From NCBI GenBank assembly GCA_012744445.1, contig JAAYBZ010000072.1, positions 1 through 39,365 on the forward strand: 39,365 nucleotides of DNA, read 5' to 3'. A model generated the notes under the pieces. It was not told the origin of the DNA. It made no database searches and saw nothing but the letters and a program-made list of their open reading frames with translations. A program made the translations under genes and the position numbers. The stretch's first letter is position 1. Each line of letters begins with the position of its first letter. Shown here one piece after another: positions 10,365-18,083 of the stretch. Source of the DNA: Myxococcales bacterium. Lineage in GTDB: Bacteria > Myxococcota_A > Polyangia > Polyangiales > Houyiibacteriaceae.

Positions 10365-11461
10365 AGCCCTTCGTAGGCCCTTACGCCCCCCTCCACCGAG
10401 TGCCGTGAGGCGACGGCCGCGGCGCCCCTCTCGCCAAGCGCGCGGCGCCGCCCCTCGTCCGAGGCGAGCTGCCGGATGGCGTGCGCGAGCGCCTCGGGGG
10501 CGGGCGTCACCGCGAGCGCGGCGCCTTCCTCCGCGAGCTCCTCGGCCGGCGATCCCTCGGCTACGATCACGGGACGCCCGAGCGCCATCGCCTCGAGGAG
10601 GACCAGCGGCTGATCCGTCTTGCCGTAGAGGGACGTCGAGGGGAAGGCCACGACGTCGGACGCCTCGAGCAAGGCGTGGATGCGCGGCGTCTCCCCGACG
10701 AAGTGCACGCGCGGAGTCACGCCGAGCGCCGCCGACATCGCGCGCAGATCGGTCTCGAAGCGCTTGGAGAGCGGCGTCTTCGGCCGATGGGCGATGGCCA
10801 CGATCACCTCCTCGCGCCGGAGCGCGGCGAGCGCGCGGAGGAGGAGCTGCGCGCCGCCGCCCACCTCGAGGTCGCCAGGAAAGCAGACGAGCGCACCCGA
10901 GAGCGGCAGCCCGAGCGCGCGGCGCGTCTCCGCCGGCGAGACGCCGGAAGGCGTCGGGGGCTCGATGAACGCCGGGATCCGCCGCACGCGCTCGCCGGGG
11001 ACGCCCGCCTCGAGGAGGCGCGTCTCGGTATGCCGCGAGAGCACCACGTTCACGTCGGCGAAGAGGACACCGCGGACGTCGAGATCCTCCTTGGGCGCGC
11101 TCGCGAGCGTGTGCACGGTGGGCACGCGACGAAGTCGGGTGACGAGCCGCGCGGCGAAGCTGCTCCTCGGATTGGGCGCGAAGAAGTGGTGGTGGATCGC
11201 CGCCTCGCGCTCGCGCAGGAGGTGGACGAAGACGGGCACGTGATCGTAGAGGCGCGGCGCGTAGCCCATGCCCTTGGGCGGGAGCACGTCGACGGCCTCG
11301 ACGGCGCGGCCTCCCCGCGCGACGGGCGCGCCCTTTCCGCGCGTGACGAGCACCTGGGCGTCGTAGCGCGAGAGGTGCGTCGAGAGCGCGCGGACGAGGT
11401 TCTTGCTCCCGTCGCGGAACGGGGGCTCCACCGGCTTCGAGACGTAGAGGACCTTCGTCAT
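10328..11461 (-). CDS. Glycosyltransferase family 4-like protein
   Basis: 377 residues with two Rossmann-like halves (GT-B). The N-half starts MTKVLYVSKPVEPPFRDGSKNLV-like, with a Gly/Ser acceptor loop. The C-half carries VCFPGDLEVGGGAQLLLRA, VHFVGETPRIHALLEASDVVAFPS and QPLVLLEAMALGRPVIVA. The latter is the E-x7-type nucleotide-sugar binding region, although the first Glu is replaced by Gln (DQPLVLLEAM). It probably transfers a sugar from an NDP-sugar to a cell-surface or lipid acceptor; donor and acceptor are unknown. It stands alone on its strand, with a 99-base gap to the divergent acidic protein gene. Confidence 0.85.
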   Translation of the reverse strand: MTKVLYVSKPVEPPFRDGSKNLVRALSTHLSRYDAQVLVTRGKGAPVARGGRAVEAVDVLPPKGMGYAPRLYDHVPVFVHLLREREAAIHHHFFAPNPRSSFAARLVTRLRRVPTVHTLASAPKEDLDVRGVLFADVNVVLSRHTETRLLEAGVPGERVRRIPAFIEPPTPSGVSPAETRRALGLPLSGALVCFPGDLEVGGGAQLLLRALAALRREEVIVAIAHRPKTPLSKRFETDLRAMSAALGVTPRVHFVGETPRIHALLEASDVVAFPSTSLYGKTDQPLVLLEAMALGRPVIVAEGSPAEELAEEGAALAVTPAPEALAHAIRQLASDEGRRRALGERGAAAVASRHSVEGGVRAYEGLYDELLGSSSGG

Positions 11462-11560
11462 CGTGCGCTCGCGCCGTCTACCACGGCCGAGGTGAGGAGC
11501 GAAAGCCGCGCCCCCTCAGGATTTCCGGCCACGGTCGAAACGTGTCAGAGTTCCAGGCAA

Positions 11561-12331
11561 ATGAGCGACGACCTGGAACGAGACGACGAAGAGGCGACGC
11601 CGAACGAGCCCGCGTCCTCCCCCGAGCCCTCGCCTTCGGCTGCGTCGCCGACCCCCGACGCGACCGACGCGCCCGACGAGGAAGATCACGAACCCGACAC
11701 CGACGCGGAAGATCCGGCGGATGATCCCGCGGACGAAGCGTCCGACGAGGAAGACGAAGACGACGACGACGAGCAGGACGAGGCCCCGCCTCGGAGCCAG
11801 TACTGGAGCGAGCCGCCGCCGCGCGAGTCCAAGGGCTTCCGCGACTCGGATCTCTTTCGTCAACAGCGCAAACGCCTCGAGCTGACGCTCCGCGAGATCA
11901 TCCGCAAGGCCGTCGAGAAGGGCGTCGACGCGGGCGTGGGGGCCATCGAGCAGAGCGTCGACGTCATCGAGCGAAGCATGGAGGTCGGCCGCGGGCGCGT
12001 GAAGAGCGTGCGAGAGGTCATCGAGGAGGTGAAGCTCCCGAAGGATCTGCCCAAGGACCTCGCCTCCGCGCTCTTCAGCCAGATCGAAGAGGGCAAGAAC
12101 GTCCTCGTCGGCGCCATCGCCTCCGAGGTCCGCGGCTTCCTCGAAGAGACGGACATCGCCTACGAGCTCCAGCGCGTGCTCACGAGCCTCTCCTTCGAGA
12201 TCTCCACCGAGATCCGCTTCGTCCCCAACGAACGTGGCCTCCCGCGCGCCGAGGTGCGCTCCAAGGCACGTCCCAAGGTCTCCGCGCGGCGCGCCAAACG
12301 GCGCCGCCACGACGACGACCAAGAGGATTGA
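11561..12331 (+). CDS. Acidic-headed, helical, basic-tailed hypothetical protein
   Basis: 256 residues with marked charge segregation. Residues 1-73 are almost only Asp, Glu, Pro, Ala and Ser. Residues ~95-215 are amphipathic helices (REIIRKAVEKGVDAGVGAIE; SVDVIERSMEVGRGRVKSV) with regular heptad-like spacing, and 236-250 are basic (SKARPKVSARRAKRRR). No signal peptide or membrane segment is present. Such a layout suits a cytoplasmic coiled-coil or phasin-like surfactant or a nucleic-acid-associated protein; the sequence does not decide. It ends 6 bases before the uroporphyrinogen-III methylase/synthase gene, so the two are probably co-transcribed. It is real by codon bias and context, function unknown. 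Confidence 0.72.
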   Translation: MSDDLERDDEEATPNEPASSPEPSPSAASPTPDATDAPDEEDHEPDTDAEDPADDPADEASDEEDEDDDDEQDEAPPRSQYWSEPPPRESKGFRDSDLFRQQRKRLELTLREIIRKAVEKGVDAGVGAIEQSVDVIERSMEVGRGRVKSVREVIEEVKLPKDLPKDLASALFSQIEEGKNVLVGAIASEVRGFLEETDIAYELQRVLTSLSFEISTEIRFVPNERGLPRAEVRSKARPKVSARRAKRRRHDDDQED

Positions 12332-12337
12332 TCCTCG

Positions 12338-13858
12338 ATGAAAGGCATCGTCCATCTCGTCGGCGCCGGCCCCGGCGATCCGGATCTCATCACCGTCAAG
12401 GCGCGGCGTCGCCTCGCCGAGGCCGACGTGGTCCTCTACGACGCGCTCGTCCACCCGGAGGCCCTCTCCGTCTGCCGCAAGGACGCGGAGCTCGTCTTCG
12501 TGGGCAAGCGCGCCGGCCGCGAGAGCGCCCGACAAGCGGCCATCCACGAGCTCATGCTCGAGCACGCCTCGGCCGGCAAGCGCGTCGTCCGCCTCAAGGG
12601 CGGAGATCCCTACCTCTTCGGGCGCGGCTCCGAGGAGGCCGAATTCCTCGCCGAGCACGGCATCCCCTTCGAGGTCGTGCCCGGCGTGCCCTCCCCGCTC
12701 GCGGCCACGGCGTACGCCGGCATCAGCCTCACGCACCGGACGCGCTCGTCGTCGGTGGCGTACGTCACCGCGACCGAGTCCGAGGAGAAGGATCGCACGA
12801 GCCACGACTGGCCCAAGCTGGCCACGGCCACGCAGACGCTCGTGATCTTCATGGGCGTGCGCAAGCTCGAGACGCTCATGCGCATCCTCGCCGAGAACGG
12901 CCGCGATCCGTCCACGCCCGTGGCCGTCATCCAGTGGGCCTCGCTCCCCAAGCAGCGCACGGTCATCGGCACCGTGGCCGACATCGCCGAGAAGGCCAAG
13001 GCCGCCGGCGTGGGCATGCCCGCGCTCACCATCGTGGGCGACGTCGTCTCGCTCCGCGAACAGCTCCGGTGGTACGACGCGCGCCCGCTCTTCGGCAAGC
13101 GGGTGCTCGTGCCGCGCACGGCCGAGGGGAGCGAGCGCCTCGTCCGCCTCCTCCGTGATCGGGGTGCCGAGGCCGTCGTCGCGCCCTCGCTCCGCATCGT
13201 GCCGCCCGAGGATCCCGAAGCGCTCGCGGAGGCCGCCGCCAAGGCGAGCACCTACGACCTCGTGCTCTTCACCAGCGGGAACACCGTGGACGCCTTCTTC
13301 GCGGCCCTCGCCTCGCGCGGCAAGGACGCGCGGGCGCTCGGTACGGCCGAGGTGGCGGCCGTCGGCCCCAAGACCGCCGAGGCGCTCGCCAAGTACGGGG
13401 TCCGCGCCGACCTCGTGGCCAAGAGCACCCGCGCCGAGGGGCTCCTCGAGGAGCTCCGCCGCCGGCACGCGGATCTCGCGAAGAAGCGCGTGCTCTTCCC
13501 GCGCGCCGAGTCCGCCCGTCCCGTCCTCCTCGAGGGGCTCCGAGCCGACGGCGCCGAGGTCGATCTCGTGGTGGCCTACCGCGCGCTCCCGCCCAACGAC
13601 GAGGGCCGGCGCGAGATCCAGGCAGCCGTCGACGAAGGCGTCGACGCCGTGCTCGTCTCGAGCGGCGCCACCTTCGACCACCTCGTCGACGCGCTCCGCG
13701 ATCCGGCGTGCCTGCGCGCGGCCAAGCTCGTCTCCATCGGCCCCGTGACCACCGACGCCATCCAGAAGCACGGCTTCGAGGTCGCCGCCGAGGCCTCCGA
13801 GAGCACGCTCGAGGCGCTGGTCGACGCCCTCGAGGCGTCCTACGAAGGGGGATCGTGA
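12338..13858 (+). CDS. cobA-hemD: Fused uroporphyrinogen-III C-methyltransferase / uroporphyrinogen-III synthase
   Basis: 506 residues. Residues ~1-245 are the SUMT domain: GAGPGDPDLITVKARRRL at the start, LKGGDPYLFGRG, and VPGVPSPLAATAYAGISLTH. They methylate uroporphyrinogen III twice with SAM to precorrin-2 (siroheme/cobalamin branch). Residues ~255-506 are the HemD domain, which cyclises hydroxymethylbilane to uroporphyrinogen III (KRVLVPRTAEGSERLVRLLRD; VLFTSGNTVDAFF; SIGPVTTDAI). Such fusions are known in other bacteria. HemC is not in this window. The stop overlaps the ATG of the following lipoprotein gene (TGATG), so translation is coupled, which is unusual company for a tetrapyrrole enzyme. 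Confidence 0.93.
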   Translation: MKGIVHLVGAGPGDPDLITVKARRRLAEADVVLYDALVHPEALSVCRKDAELVFVGKRAGRESARQAAIHELMLEHASAGKRVVRLKGGDPYLFGRGSEEAEFLAEHGIPFEVVPGVPSPLAATAYAGISLTHRTRSSSVAYVTATESEEKDRTSHDWPKLATATQTLVIFMGVRKLETLMRILAENGRDPSTPVAVIQWASLPKQRTVIGTVADIAEKAKAAGVGMPALTIVGDVVSLREQLRWYDARPLFGKRVLVPRTAEGSERLVRLLRDRGAEAVVAPSLRIVPPEDPEALAEAAAKASTYDLVLFTSGNTVDAFFAALASRGKDARALGTAEVAAVGPKTAEALAKYGVRADLVAKSTRAEGLLEELRRRHADLAKKRVLFPRAESARPVLLEGLRADGAEVDLVVAYRALPPNDEGRREIQAAVDEGVDAVLVSSGATFDHLVDALRDPACLRAAKLVSIGPVTTDAIQKHGFEVAAEASESTLEALVDALEASYEGGS

Positions 13859-14253
13859 TGCGCCTCCCGCTCGTCTTCGTCCTCGCCCTCGTCGCGCTCG
13901 TCGGTTGTGAGTCCAAGGATCCCACGCGCTCCATCGCGTACGACGCCGAAGACCTCCCCTGCGCCCAGGGCGACGACGCGTTCTGGGAGAGCGGGCCGCT
14001 CCCCGGCCTCGACGGCGAGGTGGCGCCCGGCTGCGAGTGGGTGCGCTTCCCGGGTCGCACGGTGGTGGAGATCCAACACGACCTCGGGCGGACGCCTTCG
14101 GACGTGGTGATCTACGTCGCGTTCTCGCGGACGGGAGCGTCGGGCACCATCGCGAGCGGCGACGCCGGGCGCATCGTCGGCGCCGACGACACCCGCGTGG
14201 TCGTCGAGAACACCACCGAGCAGGACTTCTTCGTGCGCGTCGTCCTCCGGTGA
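13858..14253 (+). CDS. Small predicted lipoprotein
   Basis: 131 residues. The N-terminus MRLPLVFVLALVALVGCESK has a hydrophobic core and a lipobox with Cys at 17, predicting lipid attachment in the cell envelope. The mature part is Gly/Asp-rich and strand-like (RTVVEIQHDLGRTPSDVVIY; TRVVVENTTEQDFFVRVVLR), suggesting a small beta-sandwich. Two further cysteines, in DLPCAQGDD and APGCEW, could form a disulphide. ATG 13858 overlaps the stop of cobA-hemD; the TGA overlaps the GTG of the next gene. No family recognised. Confidence 0.75.
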   Translation: MRLPLVFVLALVALVGCESKDPTRSIAYDAEDLPCAQGDDAFWESGPLPGLDGEVAPGCEWVRFPGRTVVEIQHDLGRTPSDVVIYVAFSRTGASGTIASGDAGRIVGADDTRVVVENTTEQDFFVRVVLR

Positions 14254-14702
14254 GCCGCGCGCCTCATACGCTCCACTTCGACGCGTCGGCCGAGCGCTCC
14301 CACGCCCGCCTCCGTGGGATGGCCGCGCTCGTGATGCTCCCCGCCGCGCTCCTCCTCCTGCTCCGCGGCGGCCTCCTCGGAAAGCTCCTCGGCGTGGCCG
14401 GCACGCTCGTCTCGGTCATGTGGATGCGGCGCGCCGCGAAGGCCCCGGCCCCGCCGCTCTTCGCGCGCATCGACCTCGTCGAAGACGCCCTCCTTCTCCA
14501 CGGGACGCACGTCGCACGCGAGATCCGCTACGACGCCATCGAGCGCGTCGAAGCCGACGAGGAGCGCCTCGTCGTCGCCATCGTCCTCCGCGACGGAGAG
14601 CGCGTCGAGCTTCCCCCCGGTTACGGAGGGCTCGGGGTGGAGGCGCTCGCCCACCGCATCGACGGATTCCGCCGTCGTCATTTGATCGGACACGATGCGT
14701 GA
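14250..14702 (+). CDS. Membrane protein with PH-like C-terminal region
   Basis: 150 residues from GTG 14250, which overlaps the previous stop (GTGA). A hydrophobic hairpin at ~26-58 (AALVMLPAALLLLLRGGL; LLGVAGTLVSVMWM) is followed by a domain rich in beta-strand patterns (FARIDLVEDALLLHG; IRYDAIERVEADEERLVVAI; RVELPPGYGG) ending in an amphipathic helix. This resembles bacterial PH-domain (YdbS-like) membrane proteins, but the match is by shape only. It is the last gene of the run that begins at 11561, 27 bases before clpS, so read-through into the clp operon is possible. Confidence 0.6.
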   Translation: MSRAPHTLHFDASAERSHARLRGMAALVMLPAALLLLLRGGLLGKLLGVAGTLVSVMWMRRAAKAPAPPLFARIDLVEDALLLHGTHVAREIRYDAIERVEADEERLVVAIVLRDGERVELPPGYGGLGVEALAHRIDGFRRRHLIGHDA

Positions 14703-14729
14703 CGCGGAATTGAGGGTTACTCTCTTCGC

Positions 14730-15059
14730 ATGCCCAGGGAACCCGACAGCGGGACGGGAACCGTCGTCAAAGAGAGAGCCCGTCAGAAGCCGAAGAAGCC
14801 GCCGCTCTACCGCGTTCTGATGCACAACGACGACTACACCACGCGGGATTTCGTGGTGTACGTCCTCGAGACGGTGTTTCACCACGACGAAGCCTCCGCC
14901 GTGCGCATCATGCTCCACGTTCACCACAATGGCGTGGGGGTCGCGGGTGTGTTCACGCGCGAGGTCGCCGAGACCAAGATCCACATCGTCGAGCAGCTCG
15001 CTGCGCGGGAGGAGTTCCCCCTCCTCTTGACGATGGAGCCCACCGAGGACGAGGAATAG
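14730..15059 (+). CDS. clpS: ATP-dependent Clp protease adaptor ClpS
   Basis: 109 residues, similar to E. coli ClpS (106). It binds proteins with destabilising N-terminal residues (Leu, Phe, Tyr, Trp) and passes them to ClpA. The N-terminal extension is basic, then the conserved core follows: NDDYTT at 33-38 (pocket residues Asn33 and Asp34-35), LHVHHNGVG with His65 matching E. coli His66, and the ClpA-contact face GVFTREVAETK. At the position of E. coli Met40, the gate residue that excludes beta-branched residues, this protein has Arg39 (NDDYTTRDF against NDDYTPMEF). clpA starts 6 bases after the stop and aat overlaps clpA, giving a complete substrate-tagging, recognition and unfolding set. 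Confidence 0.95.
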   Translation: MPREPDSGTGTVVKERARQKPKKPPLYRVLMHNDDYTTRDFVVYVLETVFHHDEASAVRIMLHVHHNGVGVAGVFTREVAETKIHIVEQLAAREEFPLLLTMEPTEDEE

Positions 15060-15065
15060 TTCGAC

Positions 15066-17333
15066 ATGCCCGGACCGATGATCGCCAAGGAGCTCCAGAT
15101 GACGCTGCGCCGCGCGTTCGAAGACGCAGGCGCGGCCCGCTACGAGCTCGTCACGCTCGAACACCTCCTCCTCGCGCTCCTCGACGATCCCACGGCCAAG
15201 GCGGCGCTCGAGCACGTGGGCGCCAACCTCGGGCGGATGCGCGAGGCCCTCACCGAGCACATCGAGGCGCACGCGCCCCGCGTCCCCGGCGCACATCACT
15301 ACGAGCCGCAGCAGACGCTCGCGGTCGAGCGCGTCCTCCAGCGCGCCGCGTTCCACGCCATCTCGTCGGAGATGGACACCATCGACGGCGCGAACGTCCT
15401 CATCCAGCTCCTCAAGGAGGAGGACTCCTTCGCGGTCTACGTCCTCGCGTCCGAGGGCGTCGAGGCCTTCGCGCTCAAGCGATACGTCTCGCACGGCCGC
15501 AACACGGGCCTGCAGAAGCGCGGCCGCGAGAGCGGCGAAGAGGCCGACGCCGAGGCACCCTCGCCCGACGGAGACCCCCTCGAGGCCTTCTGCACCGACC
15601 TCAACGCGGAGGCCGCGGCCGGGCGCATCGATCCGCTCGTCGGCCGCGACCACGAGATCGAGCGCACCATCCAGGTCCTCTGTCGGCGCCGCAAGAACAA
15701 CCCGGTGCTCGTCGGCGAGCCCGGCGTGGGCAAGACGGCCATCGCCGAAGGCCTCGCCATGCGCATCCACGAGGGCAAGGTCCCCGAGGTACTCCAGAAC
15801 GCGCGCATCTTCGCGCTCGACCTGGGCGGCCTCCTCGCGGGCACCAAATACCGCGGCGAATTCGAAGAGCGGCTCAAGGGCGTGCTCAAGCGCCTCGAGG
15901 AGATCGACGGCTCGATCCTCTTCATCGACGAGCTCCACATGATCGTCGGCGCGGGCGCCACCACGGGCTCCACGATGGACGCCTCCAACATCCTCAAGCC
16001 CGCGCTCTCCTCCGGGAAGCTCCGGTGCATCGGCTCCACCACCTACGCCGACTTCAAGCACCTCGAGCGCGATCGCGCGCTCGCCCGGCGCTTCCAGAAG
16101 ATCGACGTCCCCGAGCCGAGCGTCGAGGACACCATCAAGATCCTCGAAGGGCTTCGCCCGAAGTACGAGGAGCACCACGGCGTCCAATACGAAGACGGCG
16201 CGCTCGAGGCCGCCGCCAAGCTCTCGTCCAAGCACATCGTCGAGCGCTTCCTCCCCGACAAGGCCATCGACGTCATCGACGAGGCGGGCTCCTACGACCG
16301 CATGAAGCCGGAGAGCGAGCGCAAGCGCGTCGTCTCCACCACCGACATCGAGGCGGTCGTGAGCAAGATGGCGCGCGTGCCCATCGAGTCGGTCTCGGCC
16401 TCCGAGCGGGATCGGCTCCGCGACCTCGAGCCCGAACTCAAGAAGGTCATCTACGGGCAGGACGAGGCCATCGAGGCGCTCAGCTCGGCCATCACGCTCT
16501 CGCGCGCCGGCCTGCGCGCGCCCGACAAGCCCATCGGCTCCTTCCTCTTCGCCGGCCCCACCGGCGTCGGCAAGACCGAGCTCGCGCGACAGCTCGCGCG
16601 CATCATGGGCGTCGAGCTCATCCGCTTCGACATGAGCGAGTACAGCGAGCGTCACTCGGTCTCGCGGCTCATCGGCGCGCCGCCCGGCTACGTGGGCTTC
16701 GATCAGGGCGGGATGCTCACCGACGCCGTCCGCAAGCACCCGCACAGCGTCGTGCTCCTCGACGAGATCGAGAAGGCGCACCCCGATCTCTTCAACATCC
16801 TCCTCCAGGTGATGGACCACGCGAAGCTCACCGACAACACCGGTCGGGAGGCCGACTTCCGCAACGTGATCCTCATCCTCTCCACCAACGCCGGTGCGTT
16901 CGAGGCGCAGGAGAAGGTGGTGGGCTTCGGCAAGAGCGGACAGGCCGACGTCAAGACGATGGAGAGCCGGTCCAAGGCGGCCATCGAGCGCACCTTCCCG
17001 CCCGAATTCCGCAACCGACTCGACGCCATCGTGCAGTTCTCCGGGCTCTCGCCCGAGATCATCCTCCAGGTCGTCGACAAGGAGATCCGTCTCCTCGCCG
17101 AGATGCTCGCCGAGAAGGACGTCGTGCTCGAGGTCAGCGACGCCGCGCGCCGCTGGCTCGCGGAGCACGGCTACGACGCTCGCATGGGCGCGCGTCCCAT
17201 GGCCCGGCTCGTCGAGCGCGAGCTCAAACGGCCCATCGCCAAGGCGATGGTCTTCGGTGAGCTCTCCGAGGGTGGTGGACGCGCCCTCGTCGACGTGAAC
17301 GACGACGGGTTGGTCCTCCGCTACGAACGATGA
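15066..17333 (+). CDS. clpA: ATP-dependent Clp protease ATP-binding subunit ClpA
   Basis: 755 residues, matching E. coli ClpA (758). The N-domain (about 1-150) is the ClpS docking site. AAA+ module 1 has Walker A GEPGVGKT at 217-224 and an acidic Walker B (SILFIDELHMIVGAG). Module 2 has Walker A GPTGVGKT at 497-504 and VVLLDEIEKAHPD. The loop after TNAGAFEAQEKVVGFGKSG carries VGF where E. coli ClpA has the IGL ClpP-binding loop, so ClpP docking is expected. No long coiled-coil middle domain is present, which separates it from ClpB. A ClpP partner lies outside the window. The ATG of aat overlaps this stop. Confidence 0.95.
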   Translation: MPGPMIAKELQMTLRRAFEDAGAARYELVTLEHLLLALLDDPTAKAALEHVGANLGRMREALTEHIEAHAPRVPGAHHYEPQQTLAVERVLQRAAFHAISSEMDTIDGANVLIQLLKEEDSFAVYVLASEGVEAFALKRYVSHGRNTGLQKRGRESGEEADAEAPSPDGDPLEAFCTDLNAEAAAGRIDPLVGRDHEIERTIQVLCRRRKNNPVLVGEPGVGKTAIAEGLAMRIHEGKVPEVLQNARIFALDLGGLLAGTKYRGEFEERLKGVLKRLEEIDGSILFIDELHMIVGAGATTGSTMDASNILKPALSSGKLRCIGSTTYADFKHLERDRALARRFQKIDVPEPSVEDTIKILEGLRPKYEEHHGVQYEDGALEAAAKLSSKHIVERFLPDKAIDVIDEAGSYDRMKPESERKRVVSTTDIEAVVSKMARVPIESVSASERDRLRDLEPELKKVIYGQDEAIEALSSAITLSRAGLRAPDKPIGSFLFAGPTGVGKTELARQLARIMGVELIRFDMSEYSERHSVSRLIGAPPGYVGFDQGGMLTDAVRKHPHSVVLLDEIEKAHPDLFNILLQVMDHAKLTDNTGREADFRNVILILSTNAGAFEAQEKVVGFGKSGQADVKTMESRSKAAIERTFPPEFRNRLDAIVQFSGLSPEIILQVVDKEIRLLAEMLAEKDVVLEVSDAARRWLAEHGYDARMGARPMARLVERELKRPIAKAMVFGELSEGGGRALVDVNDDGLVLRYER

Positions 17334-18073
17334 GCCTCCCTTCGAGAATCGACCGTGGGCGATTGGCCTTCCCGCCGCCGGAGACCGCCGGCCCGGAAGG
17401 GATCGTCGCCTTCGGCGGCGACGCCTCGCCGGAGCGTCTCCTCCTCGCCTACGGCCAGGGCATCTTCCCCTGGCCGCACGAGGGCTATCCGCTCCTCTGG
17501 TTCTCGCCCGATCCGCGCTTCGTCCTCGAGCTCACGAGCTTCACCATCCCGCGCTCGCTCCGGAAGACGATCCGGAAGGGCCGCTACGAGATCCGCTTCG
17601 ACACGCGCTTTGCGGACGTGATGCGCGCGTGCAGCCGGGTCCCGCGCCCCGGCCAGCGCGGCACGTGGATCACCGAAGAGCTCATCGCGGGCTTCACCGC
17701 GCTCCACGAGACGGGCTTCGCGCACAGCATCGAGGCCTACGAGGGCGACGAGCTGGTCGGCGGGCTCTACGGGATGAGCCTCGGCAAGGCCTTCTTCGGC
17801 GAGAGCATGTTCGCCCTCCGCCCCGACGCCTCCAAGGTCGCCTTCTCCACGCTCGTGGCGCACCTCTCGCGCTGGGGCTTCCACTTCGTCGACTGCCAGG
17901 TCTACACCGACCACCTCGCGCGCTTCGGCGCCGTCGAAGAGCCGCGCAGGCGCTTCCTCGCGCGGCTCCGGCACGCGCTCGAGCAGCCCACGCGCGTCGG
18001 CCCGTGGAGGCGCACGCTGAGCCCCGACGAGGTGCTCGACGAGATCGCGCGCCTCGAAGGCCGCGACGGCTGA
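17330..18073 (+). CDS. aat: Leucyl/phenylalanyl-tRNA-protein transferase
   Basis: 247 residues (E. coli Aat is 234). It transfers Leu or Phe from aminoacyl-tRNA to the N-terminal Arg or Lys of proteins, creating N-degrons for ClpS/ClpA. Family signatures visible: GIVAFGGDASPERLLLAYGQGIFPWPHE, WFSPDPRFVLEL, GTWITEELIAGFTALHE, GFAHSIEAYEGDELVGGLYG, GKAFFGESMF and FHFVDCQVYTDHLARFGAVE. The start overlaps clpA (ATGA), so the unit clpS-clpA-aat is translationally linked. Its product and recogniser are thus made together. The usual C-terminal region is intact. Confidence 0.96.
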   Translation: MSLPSRIDRGRLAFPPPETAGPEGIVAFGGDASPERLLLAYGQGIFPWPHEGYPLLWFSPDPRFVLELTSFTIPRSLRKTIRKGRYEIRFDTRFADVMRACSRVPRPGQRGTWITEELIAGFTALHETGFAHSIEAYEGDELVGGLYGMSLGKAFFGESMFALRPDASKVAFSTLVAHLSRWGFHFVDCQVYTDHLARFGAVEEPRRRFLARLRHALEQPTRVGPWRRTLSPDEVLDEIARLEGRDG

Positions 18074-18083
18074 GCGCCGCGCC

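Noticed and set aside
14112-17168. A 1018-residue open frame on the minus strand opposite clpS and clpA
   Set aside because: Same GC-rich shadow effect; the clpA domains on the plus strand are unmistakable and the shadow has only Glu/Asp/Arg/Leu-rich low-complexity text.
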